From positions 298,602,167 through 298,666,166 of the forward strand of contig CM041779.1 of NCBI GenBank assembly GCA_023374045.1: 64,000 bases of DNA, given 5' to 3'. This DNA comes from Limonium bicolor. Its lineage: Eukaryota > Streptophyta > Magnoliopsida > Caryophyllales > Plumbaginaceae. Below are positions 36,601 through 48,499 of this stretch, piece by piece. Both the position numbers and the translations under genes were made by a program. The notes beneath the pieces are model-generated. The model did not search any database. It was not told the origin of the DNA and saw only the letters and a program-made list of their open reading frames with translations. The number at the start of each line of letters is the position of its first letter. The stretch's first letter is position 1.

Positions 36601-36935
36601 TTGTAGGGCCGTACACTATCACCGAAAGAGTTGGATCCGTAGCCTACAAGTTAGCATTACCTGAGGACTTGGGGCGTGTCCATGATGTATTTCATGTGTC
36701 ACAACTCAAGAAGTACATTGCTGTTCCTTCCCATGTGCTAGAGCCTGAGAAACTCTCCATTGAACCGACAATGAGATATGTTGAAACCCCAGTGAGAATC
36801 CTGGATAGGAAGACCAGAGACACTCGCCATAAGTCTATACGAATGGTGAAGGTCCTATGGTCAAACCATGATGTCGAGGAAGCGACATGGGAGTTGGAAG
36901 ATGCCATGAAGGCTAAGTACCCACAGTTAGTCTAG
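33672..36935 (+). CDS. pol of element B: PR-RT-RNase H-IN-chromodomain, 1087 codons, probably inactive
   Basis: One long open frame. The protease region opens at [10 protein letters not shown]: the catalytic Asp is Asn (residue 4; GAC to AAC), and a one-base loss near 33570 cuts it from its splice acceptor. The native start is therefore upstream and this ATG is only the first in the open frame. Reverse transcriptase: LCINYRELN (usually LCID), DLRSVYHQ (usually SGYHQ), intact FIDDILVYS near residue 337. RNase [11 protein letters not shown] near 486, YSDHKSL. Integrase: zinc-binding region ending [20 protein letters not shown] (about 742), SDRDTRF (about 803), QTERTIQ (about 839), giving the D-D-E set. 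The C-terminal 50 residues (PVRILD...VKVLW...ATWELE) form a chromodomain-like tail thought to guide insertion to heterochromatin. The missing protease Asp should block maturation. Confidence 0.93.
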   Translation: MLFNSGASHTFVSPSFVKRLKLDADELPNFMVTLPSKERVKCTTYYQSATIQIKGESFPISFIEFNGWGFDLIIGMNWLERHKGRILCAEHRLLLKSSSGVTVSYRQRPRKPSTTLISAMAMYRELRKGQEVYLCYVQDLERDLEFSDNVPIVSEFPDVFPKELPGMPPPRAVEFEIDLLPGTGPIARAPYRMAPAEMTELKEQLRDLLDKGFIRPSVSPWGALVLFVKKKDGSLRLCINYRELNTVTVKNKYPLPRIDDLFDQLKGASVFSKIDLRSVYHQISIKEQDIEKTAFCTRYGHYEFTVMAFGLSNTPAKFMDLMNRLFSEQLDTSVVVFIDDILVYSKSVEEHEIHLRKVLDTLCENQLYAKFSKCEFWLDQVSFLGHVISSAGISVDPSKIEAVRSWPRPKTVTDIRSFLGLAGYYRRFVKDFSKVAKPMTTLMKKDEPFVWTGECELSFQKLKDSLTSAPVLTLPEGTEGFEVYCDASGKGMGRVLMQHGKVVAYASRQLKKHEENHLTHDLELGAIVFALKIWRHYLYGVSITIYSDHKSLQYVFTQKELNLRQRRWMEFLSDYDINLQYKEGKTNIVADALSRRAHLLHLPLASSSLVDEVRDAQLSDPYLTEIRQKIENGTFEKKKYDFKLHEDGLIRLNGRLCVPRSNAELRDRILRESHFSTLSVHPGASKMYKDMKRYFWWSGMKSDVTEFVLRCLTCPKVKFEHRRPGGMVQSMPVPEWKFHDISMDFVVGLPPARGGLNMIWVVVDRLTKVARFILMKDTWKVVKLAELFDKEIIRHHGVPKTIVSDRDTRFQSRYWRATREALGTELKLSTTFHPQTDGQTERTIQTLEDMLRACALDFQGSWLDKLHLIEFSYNNSYHASIKMSPFQALYGRPCRTPLCWDESSEAVIIGPEYLEQVQAEVQQIRANMKAAQDRQKSYADVRRRNLEFAVGDQVFLRVSPMKGVFRFGQKGKLSPKFVGPYTITERVGSVAYKLALPEDLGRVHDVFHVSQLKKYIAVPSHVLEPEKLSIEPTMRYVETPVRILDRKTRDTRHKSIRMVKVLWSNHDVEEATWELEDAMKAKYPQLV

Positions 36936-36958
36936 TATTTAGCATACGGGTACGGGTC

Positions 36959-36982
36959 GTACCCCTTTTAAGGGGGGTAGAG
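36959..36982 (+). promoter_or_regulatory. Second polypurine tract after pol of element B
   Basis: GTACCCCTTTTAAGGGGGGTAGAG begins 24 bases after the stop of pol and includes the exact purine run used at the real 3' PPT of elements 0 and A. It matches the motif at 14151-14174 in element A at the same place. Confidence 0.72.
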
Positions 36983-37236
36983 CCCTTTTGCTTTTGCATT
37001 GCTTCGGGGTAAGCATTGCATAGTGTGTAGGTATTGTAATAGATTTTTGTATGGCACATGTAATGTAAGTGAATTTGGTATGTGTATGTATGTGTAATGT
37101 GTAGTGTATGAATGTACTTGTACGATGTGTGATGGATGTGTAATGTGTATTGTGAATGGTAATGATGTATTGCGTATTGTGGAATGGTATGTATGGAAAA
37201 TGTCGAATTGTGTATGTGAATTGTGTATGATGCTTG

Positions 37237-39020
37237 TGTTATACCCAAAATTTTGACCCCCCTGGTTAGGGTCCACGAGGTCCTGGTTATGTGAGGGGCA
37301 TTTTAATTGAGCAGTGAGGGATTCCGGCTCGAGCGGCGCATCCCATGGCATGAGGAGCAGCTTCATCATTTTCAGGGGTGTTTTGGTAATCTTTAAGGGC
37401 TCCTGAGACCTCCTATAAGCTTTCTCTCTCCTCCAAAGGATGCCCAAATCAGCTTGAAATGCTTTGATATTTTAACCCATGATAAAGGATGACATTCTAA
37501 GCATAATGGTGTTGGAATTTTGATTTTTTGAATTTCCAATAATTTTCTAGCAATTTCTGACTGAAACTGACGAGAAATTCAATTTAAAAATATTCCAACA
37601 TTTAAAAAATCCGATTCCACCTCAGAAAATTCATAATTTCCATCCTTGACACGTGGTTAAAATTTCATAGCAAAATTCCTTTGGGAAGTCACTTAACTAA
37701 AATATCAAAGAATCTTACTTTTACTAGATTTCTTTATCTTTAAGAAAGTCTATATAAGGGGATAGTTTTTGGATAAAATCAGAACTTCATATGCTCAAGA
37801 ATCCTAGAGAGTCAGAAAACACAGCCTCCTCTCTCTCTCACGTTTTCCAACACCCGGCCACCCAAATCATACCGAAAATCCCCCGAAATCACATCTAACA
37901 CGTCTAAACATCTTTTCCAATTCCCAGCACCAATAATCATCAAAACCCCACAAAAACACCTCCAAAACGTGAAGAACAGCAAGAACAACCAACAACCAGA
38001 AGCTTGGGTCGAAATCCTCTCGGTCTGCCATCAACGGAGCACTCGACGAATCCCGGTGTGAAGAAACGTTGTGAATCTGAAGGTAAAACAGGTAGAAACT
38101 CCACTTCCCTAATTCTCCACGGTATTATCTGTCTTGCCTCCAAATTTGGGCTCAAAGTAATCTTCGTGCGCTTCTGTATTGCTGTTTATTCAAGCTTCTG
38201 TCCAATAACTTGTTTACCAAGTTTCGTGCATAATTCGAACTCAAATTGAGAACTTTCGATCACTAACGCATTGTACATCTTTCAGGCTACACACCCATAA
38301 AATTTGAGCCAAAAACACCTTCGGGAACAGCCTCAACGCCGCCGTCCGAGGGCTGTCCGCACCCACGGACGTCGTGTCCGGGGTCCCGGACTCCCTGTCC
38401 GAAAGCCCGGACGCCCACGGACGGCGGTGGGATTTTTTAATTTTTTAAAAATTTAGGTTTTCTAACAATGTCCGGGCCCACGGACAGCCTGTCCGTGGCC
38501 CCGGACTTTACAATTTTCTGTTTTCTGTTTAATTCGACTTTTATTGTTATGTAGGTTAACTGGGGTCCGTGGCTTCGGACATTAGGTCCGTGGCTACGGA
38601 CCGAAACAAATTTGACCTAATTCTGCCTTCGAAACCCTAGTTTAGGTATTTTAATTTCCACTTTAATTTTCTGTCAAAAAATGCTAAAAAACACAAAAAC
38701 AGAAGCGCGCACCTAGGTTAAAAAGCAACTTTGTAGAAAGCCGTAATTAAACCAAGTAGAGGAAAAACGACCTAGGAGGGGTAATGAAAGTAATTGAACC
38801 CTAATTAAGTCGAATATCGAGCCCCCGAACCCGAACTCTCCTTTCCTAATTTGATCTAGGTTAAAATTAGGTGGTGACTCATAATAGGTTCCAGTGAGCT
38901 AGCTTAGGTTTTAATAATATTGTTATATGACATAGTTATTAATCTTAGGCTATAAGTGGACCTAAAACCCGGTTAGATCCTAATCAACTTTAATCAACAT
39001 AGGATAGGGTTTAAAATCGA
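37237..39020 (+). repeat. 5' LTR of the LARD
   Basis: It matches 42304-44086 with few differences up to TTAAAATCGA. After that the copies disagree: the 3' LTR has GGCTCACA before the target duplication, while here AAAACTAAAAAGAAGAGCACTCACG follows, so the exact end (39020-39045) is unsure and no standard PBS was recognised. It contains a TATATAAGG box near 37751 and a GTCCG/CGGAC-rich block (38345-38605). Confidence 0.8.
38345..38605 (+). repeat. GTCCG/CGGAC palindromic block in LARD LTR
   Basis: More than fifteen GTCCG or CGGAC words lie here, several as inverted pairs such as GTCCGTGGCTTCGGAC. The 3' LTR copy is at 43408-43668. The composition is strikingly GC-rich against its AT-rich surroundings. 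Confidence 0.7.
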
Positions 39021-39045
39021 AAAACTAAAAAGAAGAGCACTCACG

Positions 39046-40316
39046 TCTTTCAAGGATCACGAAGTAATCATTTTCTGACTATGCAATGGAATACAAAGAC
39101 TTGCATTTTGTTTCTGAAAATTTGAACATGTCCAACCAAACACCACTACTCACCCCAAAACATCCAAGTAACCCACGAAGCGGTTCAAGTCTACATTTGT
39201 CAAATTGTTGTTATAAACCCTGGATTAATACTGGGGGCAATCTGAGTTTAAGTTCGTCATCTTTCACCTTTCGTTTAAATATGCGAACAAGTCTCTGAGT
39301 GAAGATCTCGCGAGAGTGTCCTTGAGTGGTAACACCATGAGTGAAACGAGCGTATCAGTCTTACACGACCCGTGAGACCACCTTCAAAGGTGAGGTACAA
39401 GAACGGCATAACTCCGACCGAAGGAGATAATTTGTAAATTTACGTTTAAACCTGTAAAAAGTAACAAAGAACGGATACACAACTATCAGGGATGACGAAG
39501 CACCTAGGTACAAAACACCACACAGCCAAAAAGCTTGTGAACCCTGACATTACACCCTAGGCACCCCCGCTGAGCTTTTCATGTATGACCCCTTTTACAA
39601 CACTACAAGCTCCACAAACAAGCCAACCAATGATGAATAACCGACCCGGTGACCAAAGGAAGCAAGGAGCCCGTCTTTTGAGCAACAACTTCACAAGTCC
39701 AAAGAAGCAAAACCGCTACCAGCATGACGAAACGGTCCGCAAATGATCCCAGTGACACAGGATCCAAATGAGCTAACATCAAAAATAGTTCTCAAAGTTC
39801 AAAGCCGGGAAACACAAGAACCCCGAAGGAAAGAAAGGCAAACCTGAAAAGCCTCAAAGAAACCCAGAATCGGAAAAAGAAAGAAGATGCAAGGAACAAT
39901 CAAAAGGTTCCAAGTTCCAAGTTCATAAGCGAAGTCATCACGAAGTGGCCAAACGACTTCAAGGCAAAGGAGACAAGTCCGAGAGACGGTGCAAGTTGCA
40001 GCTTTGGTCATCCTTAAAGCTCCACATATCCTAAACATTCCTTCATTATCTTGTTGTCATTCATCACACCCCATAGCCACGTTATAAGCTCAAAAGACTT
40101 CCGACTTAGTAGTTGTGTATCCGATCATGTGAAAGTAGCAGGTTGAATGCGTAAATCTAACAAATGTCAATTCAATGGTTGAGATGTTTTGACCAAAAGG
40201 AGAGCACGAGTGCAAGAATCAAACACTTTGAGTGTAAGATAGAAAGCACCACATCAAGACACAATCCTTGACCATGTGAGGATAAGACTTGTTCGCATGT
40301 TTAATCAAAGAAAATA
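39046..40316. other. LARD internal region, left part, non-coding
   Basis: Only short chance ORFs are present. One purine-tract-like TACTGGGGGCAATCTG lies at 39228-39243. Nothing resembles gag, protease or polymerase on either strand. Confidence 0.6.
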
Positions 40317-40417
40317 CTGGGGGCAATCGATCGTTCCGATCGATTGCCATGAACTCTAGCTCAGACTGCCCTAAGGAAAAATACTTGGGGCAATTGTTGG
40401 TTCCAACAATTGCCATG
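40317..40417 (+). other. Twin perfect hairpins attached to purine tracts
   Basis: GGCAATCGATCG (40322-40333) pairs with CGATCGATTGCC (40337-40348) around TTC. GGCAATTGTTGG (40389-40400) pairs with CCAACAATTGCC (40403-40414) around TT. Both have 12-bp stems, both sit directly on a TACTGGGG/ACTTGGGG purine run and both are followed by ATGA. Confidence 0.85.
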
Positions 40418-41040
40418 ACAACACACAACGGAAACCCAAGCTTGGGCACCACAAACACCACCACGCAGGCCCACATAAGCCCTCACCACGTAGGCCCACA
40501 TAAGCCCTTACCCTCACGTCATACCACACAGGCCCACATAAGCCTTAACCTCCACACAAACACTCTAAGGCCCGTCACTGGTCTTACCTCCACAAAACAT
40601 CAGCTCATCTTACTCCAAATCACCATCCAAAATCGCACCCCAACTCCAGGCTTGTCATAAATCTTGAACACCAGCAAAAGCTTTCAGCACCACAATGAAC
40701 ACCACACATTTCCATCAGTATCGTGTTCATCCTCTGAGAAAAAATTGCAGATCTGGAACTCTTAGTCAGGAAATGATTATTTTGCTTTCCTTTCTTAACA
40801 GTGTTTTTCTCAAGCATTGCCATGCTTGACACATTTTCAGCTATTTCTTGCTTTGTGCAAATTTTCGCTTTTCGCAAGCACTTCAATTTCACTTTGCAAT
40901 ACTCGGGTAAAACCTTATCATTCCCATGTTTGGGACCTTAATGATTTGATCACAATGACGATCATTTGCATAAAATGTTTTTGCATCCTCACATCATCAA
41001 GCGTACTGCATTTCTCAATTTGCCTGGTCAAGTTTAGATG

Positions 41041-41530
41041 GATCTCGGTCTCCATAAGCAACCGAGTAGAATGGATCTCAGTCTCCATAAGCAACTGAGT
41101 TAGATGGATCTCAGTCTCCATAAGCAACTGAGTTAGATGGATCTCAGTCTCCATAAGCAACTGAGTTAGATGGATCTCAGTCTCCATAAGCAACTGAGTT
41201 AGATGGATCTCAGTCTCCATAAGCAACTGAGTTAGATGGATCTCAGTCTCCATAAGCAACTGAGTTAGATGGATCTCGGCTTCCATAAGCAACCGAGTAG
41301 ATTGGGTCTCGGTCTCCATAAGCAACAAGTAGAATGGATCTCAGTCTCCATAAGCAACTGAGTTAGATGGATCTCGGTCTCCATAAGCAACCGAGTAGAG
41401 TGGGTCTCGGTCTCCATAAGCAACCGAGTAGAATGGATCTCAGTCTCCATAAGCAACTGAGTTAGATGGGTTCTCGGTCTCCATAAGCAACCGAGTAGAA
41501 TGGGTCTTAGTCTCCATAAGCAACTGAGTT
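41041..41530 (+). repeat. 33-bp tandem array, 15 units
   Basis: The unit reads ATCTCAGTCTCCATAAGCAA then CTGAGTTAGATGG. Every unit carries CTCAGT...ACTGAG or CTCGGT...ACCGAG as a 6-bp inverted repeat; unit 9 has lost part of its second arm. Because 33 is a multiple of three, the minus strand stays open and gives an 11-residue repeat, which I regard as incidental. Confidence 0.9.
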
Positions 41531-41552
41531 AAGATGAGTCTCATCCCCAAAC

Positions 41553-41815
41553 CTTAGGCACACATAAGACCTACCCTACATTCAATCCTTTTAGGCACAC
41601 ATAAGACCTACCCTACATTCAATCCTTTTAGGCACCCGTAAGGCCTACCCTACAGGCACCCATAAGACCTCCCTTATTCATTCACTTTAGGCCCGACATA
41701 AGTCCTAGATCCAATCTTTAGGCTCATCATAAGACCTAGCACCATCCTTAGGCTCGTCATAAGACCTAGAGTCATCCCTTTAGGCTCGTAGTAAGACCTA
41801 ACACCACTCCTTAGC
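41553..41815 (+). repeat. Degenerate AGGC...ATAAGACCT repeats
   Basis: Two exact 37-bp units (from about 41560) are followed by shortened and diverged versions down to 41815. A relative, AGGCCCACATAAGCC, occurs three times at 40478-40542. Confidence 0.75.
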
Positions 41816-41854
41816 TTACCTGCTTCCATTAAACACATTGCATTCATTTCATCC

Positions 41855-42190
41855 ATTATAGGTAGTCAACGCCTTAGAATAGCTTGACAACATATCATAC
41901 ATTTTAGGTTGTCAACACCTTAGAATCGCTTGACATTATCTCATTTCCACATTTTAGGTTGTCAATACCTTAGAATCGCTTGACATTATCTCATTTCCAC
42001 ATTTTAGGTTGTCAACGCCTTAGAATCGCTTGACATTATCTCATTTCCACATTTTAGGTTGTCAACGCCTTAGAATCGCTTGACATTACTTCATTTCACT
42101 TTACTCGTAGGTAGTCAACACCTTAGAATAGTTTGACATCATATCATCATTATAGGTAGTCAGCGCCTTAGAATAGCTCGACACAATTTA
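41855..42190 (+). repeat. About 51-bp tandem array, seven units
   Basis: Units carry TAGGTTGTCAACGCCTTAG, then AATCGCTTGACATTATC and a variable T/C-rich tail. TGTCAA and TTGACA in each full unit form an inverted repeat around a constant CGCCTTAGAATCGC core. The outer units are diverged and the three central ones nearly identical. Confidence 0.8.
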
Positions 42191-42303
42191 TCAGTTTTCG
42201 ATAACATGCAGGGTCTTGGAAGCATTTGAAATTTTGGGGTGTCACTCAAGCATCAACTAGCCTTCTCACTTTCATTACAAAGTCTAGTTGACGGGGGGCA
42301 ATC

Positions 42304-44094
42304 TGTTATACCCAAAATTTTGACCCCCCTGGTTAGGGTCCACGAGGTCCTGGTGATGTGAGGGGCATTTTAATTCGAGCAGTGAGGGATTCCGGCTCGA
42401 GCGGCGTATCCCATGGCATGAGGAGCAGCTTCGTCATTTTCAGGGGCGTTTTGGTAATCTTTAAGGGCTCCCGAGACCTCCTATAAGCTTTCTCTCTCCT
42501 CCAAAGGATGCCCAAATCAGCTTGAAATGCTTTGATATTTTAACCCATGATAAAGGATGACATTCTAAGCATAATGGCGTTGGAATTTTGATTTTTCGAA
42601 TTTCCAATAATTTTCTAGCAATTTCTGACTGAAACTGACGAGAAATTCAATTTAAAAATATTCCAACATTTAAAAAATCCGATTCCACCTCAGAAAATTC
42701 ATAATTTCCATCCTTGACACGTGGTAAAATTTCATAGCAAAATTCCTTTGGGAAGTCACTTAACTAAAGTATCAAAGAATCTTACTTTTACTAGATTTTT
42801 TTATCTTTAAGAAAGTCTATATAAGGGGATAGGTTTTTGGATAAAATCAGAACTTCATATGCTCAAGAACCCTAGAGAGTCAGAAAACACAGCCTCCTCT
42901 CTCTCTCTCACGTTTTCCAACACCCGGCCACCCAAATCATACCGAAAATCCCCCGAAATCACCATCTAAACACGTTTTCCAATTCCCAAAGCACCAATAA
43001 TCATCAAAACCCCACAAAAACACCTCCAAAACGTGAAGAACAGCAAGAACAACCAACAACCAGAAGCTTGGGTCGAAATCCTCTCGGGTCTGCCATCAAC
43101 GGAGCACTCGACGAATCCCGGTGTGAAGAAACGTTGTGAATCCGAAGGTAAAACAGGTAGAAACTCCACTTCCCTAATTCTCCACGGTATTATCTGTCTT
43201 GCCTCAAAATTTGGGCGCAAAGTAATCTTCGTGCGCTTCTGTATTGCTGTTTATTCAAGCTTCTGTCCAATAACTTGTTTACCAAGTTTCGTGCATAATT
43301 CGAATTCAAATTGAGAACTTTCGATCACTAACGCATTGTAAATCTTTCAGGCTACACACCCATAAAATTTGAGCCAAAAACACCTTCGGGAACAGCCTCA
43401 ACGCCGCCGTCCGAGGGCTGTCCGCACCCACGGACGTCGTGTCCGGGGTCCCGGACTCCCTGTCCGAAAGCCCGGACGCCCACGGACGGCGGCGGGATTT
43501 TTTAAATTTTTTAAAAATTTAGGTTTTCTAATAATGTCCGGGCCCACGGACAGCCTGTCTGTGGCCCCGGACTTTACAATTTTCTGTTTTCTGTTTAATT
43601 CAACTTTTATTGTTATGTAGGTTAACTGGGGTCCGTGGCTTCGGACATTAGGTCCGTGGCTACGGACGGAAACAAATTTGACCTAATTCTGCCTCCGAAA
43701 CCCTAGTTTAGGTATTTTAATTTCCACTTTAATTTTCTGTCAAAAAATGCTAAAAAACACAAAACAGAAGCGCGCACCTAGGTTAAAAAGCAACTTTGTA
43801 GAAAGCCGTAATTAAACCAAGTAGAGGAAAAACGACCTAGGAGGGGTAATGAAAGTAATTGAACCCTAATTAAGTCGAATATCGAGCCCCCGAACCCGAA
43901 CTCTCCTTTCCTAATTTGATCTAGGTTAAAATTAGGTGGCGACTCATAATAGGTTCCAGTGAGCTAGCTTAGGTTTTAATAATTATTGTTATATGACATA
44001 GTTATTAATCTTAGGCTATAAGTGGACCTAAAACCCAGTTAGATCCTAATCAACTTTAATCAACATAGGATAGGGTTTAAAATCGAGGCTCACA
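42304..44094 (+). repeat. 3' LTR of the LARD
   Basis: It starts TGTTATACCC after the purine tract GACGGGGGGCAATC, ends GGCTCACA and is followed by the GCTTG duplication. Confidence 0.85.
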
Positions 44095-44213
44095 GCTTGA
44101 AGTGTGTATGTTTGCAATGTGGAATGGAGTAAACACCTCATAGGTGTAGTAAGACACATTGGTGCAATTGGTTTGCCTAATGAGTAGAATTACCTAAAGC
44201 ATTAACCTTGAGC

Positions 44214-44247
44214 AACTTTGAGGGCAAAGTTTCTTAAGGGGGTAGAT
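44214..44247 (+). promoter_or_regulatory. Pre-PPT hairpin and polypurine tract of element B
   Basis: AACTTTG (44214-44220) pairs with CAAAGTT (44225-44231) around AGGG, followed by TCTTAAGGGGGTAGA and the LTR. The layout is the same as in elements 0 and A. Confidence 0.8.
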
Positions 44248-47200
44248 TGAAATACCCCGTAATTAAAAATAGTGATTAATTAGGCTAATGAATAATTTAC
44301 AAGCTTAATTAAGTATAAATAATCATGAGGGAACAAATCCCGAAGGAAACGGATCCTCAAAATGGATTAAAATCACTAACGAACCTTAAAGCGCGTTTTT
44401 CGAGGTAACCGGGAAAACGTGTCTTTAAGCGGGTCAAATAGACTCGTAATAATTTTGGTCAACTAAATAATCATTAATGAATATTAGCGAAGCTTTAGAG
44501 CCAATAAAATCAATAAAACGAGAGATTAGTAAAAACTGTCAAAAACGGGAAGTCGTGGGGTAGAAACATAAATAACACAAACTTATGTGTCCAATAATGT
44601 AAAAAGAATTTTTGAAACCCTTCTGGGGCTGTGTGCTGTCCGATTTTACCACTCACACACACACACTCTACTCTCTTTTACTCACAAAAGACAAACATAA
44701 TTTAAAACAATAAAGTAACCCCTACCCTCACTTTCTACTCTCTCTCCTCTATTCTACTTTCTCACTCATGTACCCATCTTCACACCCTCCTCTCTATTTT
44801 TCTCCTTCTCAGCCGATTTCCATGGTGAAATAAGAGAACCCACACAAAACCTTACTTCTCTCTCTCCTCTTGTTACTCCCTCAAAGCTCTTCCAAAAATT
44901 ATAAAAAGTATACCATTGGAATCCTCTCATCAAGAGCTACATTTCCATCTTTCCAAATTCGAAAACCAACATTTTCGTTTTTATGGGTATGTCCCATTTG
45001 GAGCTTCAACACCACCATTAGAAGGCACTCCTTCTCCTTGTTCTTTTGAGGTAAAAATATTCTCAAAACTCCATCTTTTTCTAGCCTTAAAAGCAAAACG
45101 AAATTTGAGATAAACTCTTGCTTGCTCCCTTGTATTCTAGCCGATTTTTGGCATTGTTGGAGTGTGAGAAGTCTTGTTCTTGAGCTATCCCAAACAGCAC
45201 TTGCACCCTTGGAAGGTAATGGATTTTCTAAACCCTAAAACCCACATTAAAAGCTTAAGTAATTGTTAGGGTTAGTGTTAATATTAAAATGGTGTATTTA
45301 TGAATGGGTTATAATGTTAGATTGTTGAGAAACCGTAACCGGTAGAGAAAGAAGGAAGGAACAAGAGGAAGAAAGAAAACTAGAAGGAGAAACAAGGTAA
45401 GAATGCTCTTTTGTGTAGCTTGGTATACACATGTATGTAACAGATTTTTAGAAGTTGAAATGAGTAATGGAAATGGTAAGGTACTGATAGTGTAATGTGT
45501 AAAAGAAGACAAATGTTTTGAAACCTTAAAACATTGAAAACTTGTCAAAACAGATTTGGGAATGAGAGGTCATGTGCAGGAATTTTTAAGAGTGTTTAGT
45601 AGTGGTATTGGTGTATGAGAGCTTGTACGTTATTGCTGTTTTGAAACAGGTGAAATGGGTAACAAATTGTGAATACATGATGTGTGAGAATTTAAGATTT
45701 TGGGGAGGTTATGTCAAATTTATCTAGAATTAGAACACTTAGTGAATTAGAAACTAGGTGATTAAATTGTGCTTGTAACAGATTTTGATTTAGTTAGTTA
45801 GAGGGTGGATTATGAGAGATAGTTAATATAGTGGTAATGTACTAGAGGGGTTAAAAATGACATTAGAAGAGGGAGCTATTGTTGGGAGAGAGCTAGAATA
45901 AAATCTGTAGCAAAAGGCATTAAGGAAGAAAGCAATGTGAGTGTTGAAAAGAAACTTAGAGAATTGTGGGTATAAATTAGTATAGGATTGTGTGATGAAT
46001 TAGGAAATGAATTAGCATGATTTAGGGTGTTTAAATTGTACCAAAAACATGTTAGGATGTGTATGTAGGAAGATTGGGGAAGCAATGGGTGAAATTGGGA
46101 AAGAAAAATAAAATCTGTAGCAAGGTTCTGACTTCGTCCGACCCAGACGGTGAGTCGGACGTGGGTCGGACGGGGCTTGAGAAACGAAAATCAAACATTC
46201 TGGAATGGTCCGACCCAGGGCCCTGAGTCGGACATGGGTCGGACAGGCAAATTTTCCGTTGTCAAAGTTTTGACTGACTCCATCCGACCTAGAGGGTGAG
46301 TCGGACGTGGGTCGGACAGGGCTTGGACGACGGAACTGAAACCTTCTGGAATGGTCCGACCCAGAGGGTATGGGTCGGACGGAATAGTGCTGGGTCGGAC
46401 AGGGTGGATTTCAGAGGACGAACTCTACTGAATGGTCCGACCCAGGGCTTGGGTCGGACAGTGGGTCGGATGGCTATCCCAATACTTACAAAAAAAAAGA
46501 AAAAATAGTAAGCTTATAACTAGTATATATACATATATGTATACCCACCTATACATATGTATATATATATGTATGTAGACCATGGACAAGTAATGGGAAG
46601 AAAGTAAAATGAAATATAAGTGTAAGAAATGTAAGACTTAGTAAACACAAAAGTAGTTGAGTTAAGATTAATAATAGTTAGATTGATCATTCAATTGTAT
46701 GTATATCATAGGATTTGAATTGTGACACCGGAAGGACGGTTGGAAACACGTACGACGGTGAACGGTATGGATTCCTCATGCCCCGTATGCTATCTTGGTT
46801 ACTCTGATTTGTGTGTTGTGTGCTAATTGATCACCAAATAAGATAAAAGCACGAATCGGAGTTATCATGTTTACTTGTGAATATGTAGTGTTGTATATGG
46901 TTGTATATTGTCTTCAAATTTAGTTTGTATAAATTCATGAAATGCATGGATGAATTTGAGTGTTGTATGAATGTTGCAATGTACCGTGACCGATTGTGAA
47001 TGTGTTTGGGCTTCTAACTTATTCCTAACAAGCTAACCACTCTAACTTAAATTGGTAATTAAATTGGAATGAGTAGAAGTCCGATATAGTTTCGGCCACG
47101 CGTGAGGATGCGGAGTCACGAGAGTTTGGCTCCAATTCCTGACTCTTAAACTGGTCGCGGCCCAAAATCCCTTAAGTGGGTAGCATCCCGGATTGGTGAG

Positions 47201-48108
47201 TCAAGTAAATCCCGGAGGTGGGACGGCGTAGTCCCCAGGGCCGGAGGTCCCGACGACTTAACTTGAGTATAAGTAAGTAAGTAAGTAAGAATGAGTAAGT
47301 AAAGTAAATGAAAGTAAGTAAGTGTAAGTAAGAAAAAGTAAGTAATGAGTAACGAGTAAAAGCATTCCAATTAACCCGGATGCATAATTTGGCTAACCTT
47401 GTGAAGGTAAGTAAGATGCGTGTTATTGTATTGTTACCTTGGAATGTGTAATGTATTGAGCATGATTGTATGATGTATGTAAAGCATGTATGTATGTAAA
47501 TAACAAACAGCATGTTTAGTGGACGTCAAATAGTCGGCGTGCCCTAGCTAGCACGCGGTATATGTGGAGTTTATACGCAGCGTTTGCTGAGCCCCTTGGG
47601 GCACCATTTTTACTACACGCAGGTACTCGTGAAGGATGAAGACTAGGAGAGTTGAAGTTTAATTTCCTTGTCTTTCTTTTTGGATTGTAAACAATGAATT
47701 TATGATTGGTGTACTGAGTAGTACACGGCTGTAAGTTTTTGTTAGCCGGTGTACCATGGGGTACACCTTTTTGGATAGTGGAGGTATTGGATTGGGGTAT
47801 AGATGAGTAGCTTGTAGGAACTCATTCTTTTGGGAAGTTTGAATTGGGATGTAAACAAATGCACTTAAATACTCGGTGATCCATTGATGTAAGTATTTGG
47901 TATATGGTATTTTGGTAAGTAATTTAGTAGCTCGGTACACTATGTGCATCAGACCGTGACTGTAAGTAAGGTAAGCCTAGCTAGCCGTATGGGCGGTTAG
48001 CGGCGTTGTACCACCCGCCGTAGTAAGTAGTAATATTTCCGCTGCGAACTCGTAGGATTAACAGGACGATTAGACGGTAAGCATGGGATTAACGGTTGGG
48101 GTGTTACA
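44248..48108 (+). repeat. 3' LTR of element B (3861 bp)
   Basis: It runs TGAAATACCCCG to GGGGTGTTACA, then CTGAC. The palindromic array is at 46130-46480, the GTAA repeat at 47270-47356 and U5 hairpins at 47709-47767. It differs from the 5' LTR by scattered substitutions and small indels. Confidence 0.92.
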
Positions 48109-48499
48109 CTGACTCAACACCAGGCTTATTGTCTCCCGTGTGACCCTTCTGATCTGTCTCAGGAACCGTCTCTCTCGCAGGAAGTGCAACATATAATGAT
48201 TGCTGCACTTCAGAATTTGTCGCGACTTGCTCACCAAAATGAGCTGCTATTGGGGATTCAAACTCTGTGTTAGCGTTATTGATATTATGCTCTAGGGACG
48301 CATCTATACACCCAACATATTCTCCTACCCCATTATTAGACTGGTCGAAATTATCAGCATTTCGTTGACTGTTATCTTGCGCTTCAACATCATGCGGAAT
48401 CTGAACAATACTCTCTGTTGGGTCTGTGCTATTATGGACAATACCCATTTCACCAACTTCGACTATGGATACTGGAAAGTTATTGCCCTCGACCTCCAC

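Larger units (their letters stand above)
37237..44094 (+). mobile_element. LARD: non-autonomous LTR element inserted in element B
   Basis: Two about 1.78-kb LTRs beginning TGTTATACCCAAAATTTTGA flank 3.3 kb without any gag or pol homology. GCTTG precedes the 5' LTR (37232-37236) and follows the 3' LTR (44095-44099). A purine tract GACGGGGGGCAATC precedes the 3' LTR. The internal part holds purine-tract-like GGGGGCAAT words, two perfect hairpins and three tandem arrays. Movement would need enzymes of another element; the LTR start and PPT look Tat-like, but that is tentative. Confidence 0.85.
26477..48108 (+). mobile_element. Element B: near-complete Tekay-like retrotransposon with AlkB remnant
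   Basis: The 21.6 kb between LTR ends is flanked by CTGAC on both sides (26472-26476 and 48109-48113), a 5-bp target duplication. The order is 5' LTR, PBS, gag, AlkB remnant, protease to integrase in one frame, second PPT, the LARD insertion (6.9 kb), hairpin and PPT, 3' LTR. The LTRs (3856 and 3861 bp) look nearly identical by eye, so it is the youngest autonomous-type insertion here. It is nevertheless defective (see gag, AlkB and pol). Confidence 0.92.

Noticed and set aside
41041..41456. Protein made of 11-residue repeats on the minus strand
   Set aside because: It follows from a 33-bp tandem repeat without stops; there is no start context, homology or conserved frame outside the array.
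41041..41530. CRISPR-like array
   Set aside because: Units are directly abutting with no unique spacers, and the context is a plant LTR element.
37237..44094. LARD internal ORFs (for example 40289-40660) as genes
   Set aside because: They are short, have no family motifs and overlap simple or tandem repeats.
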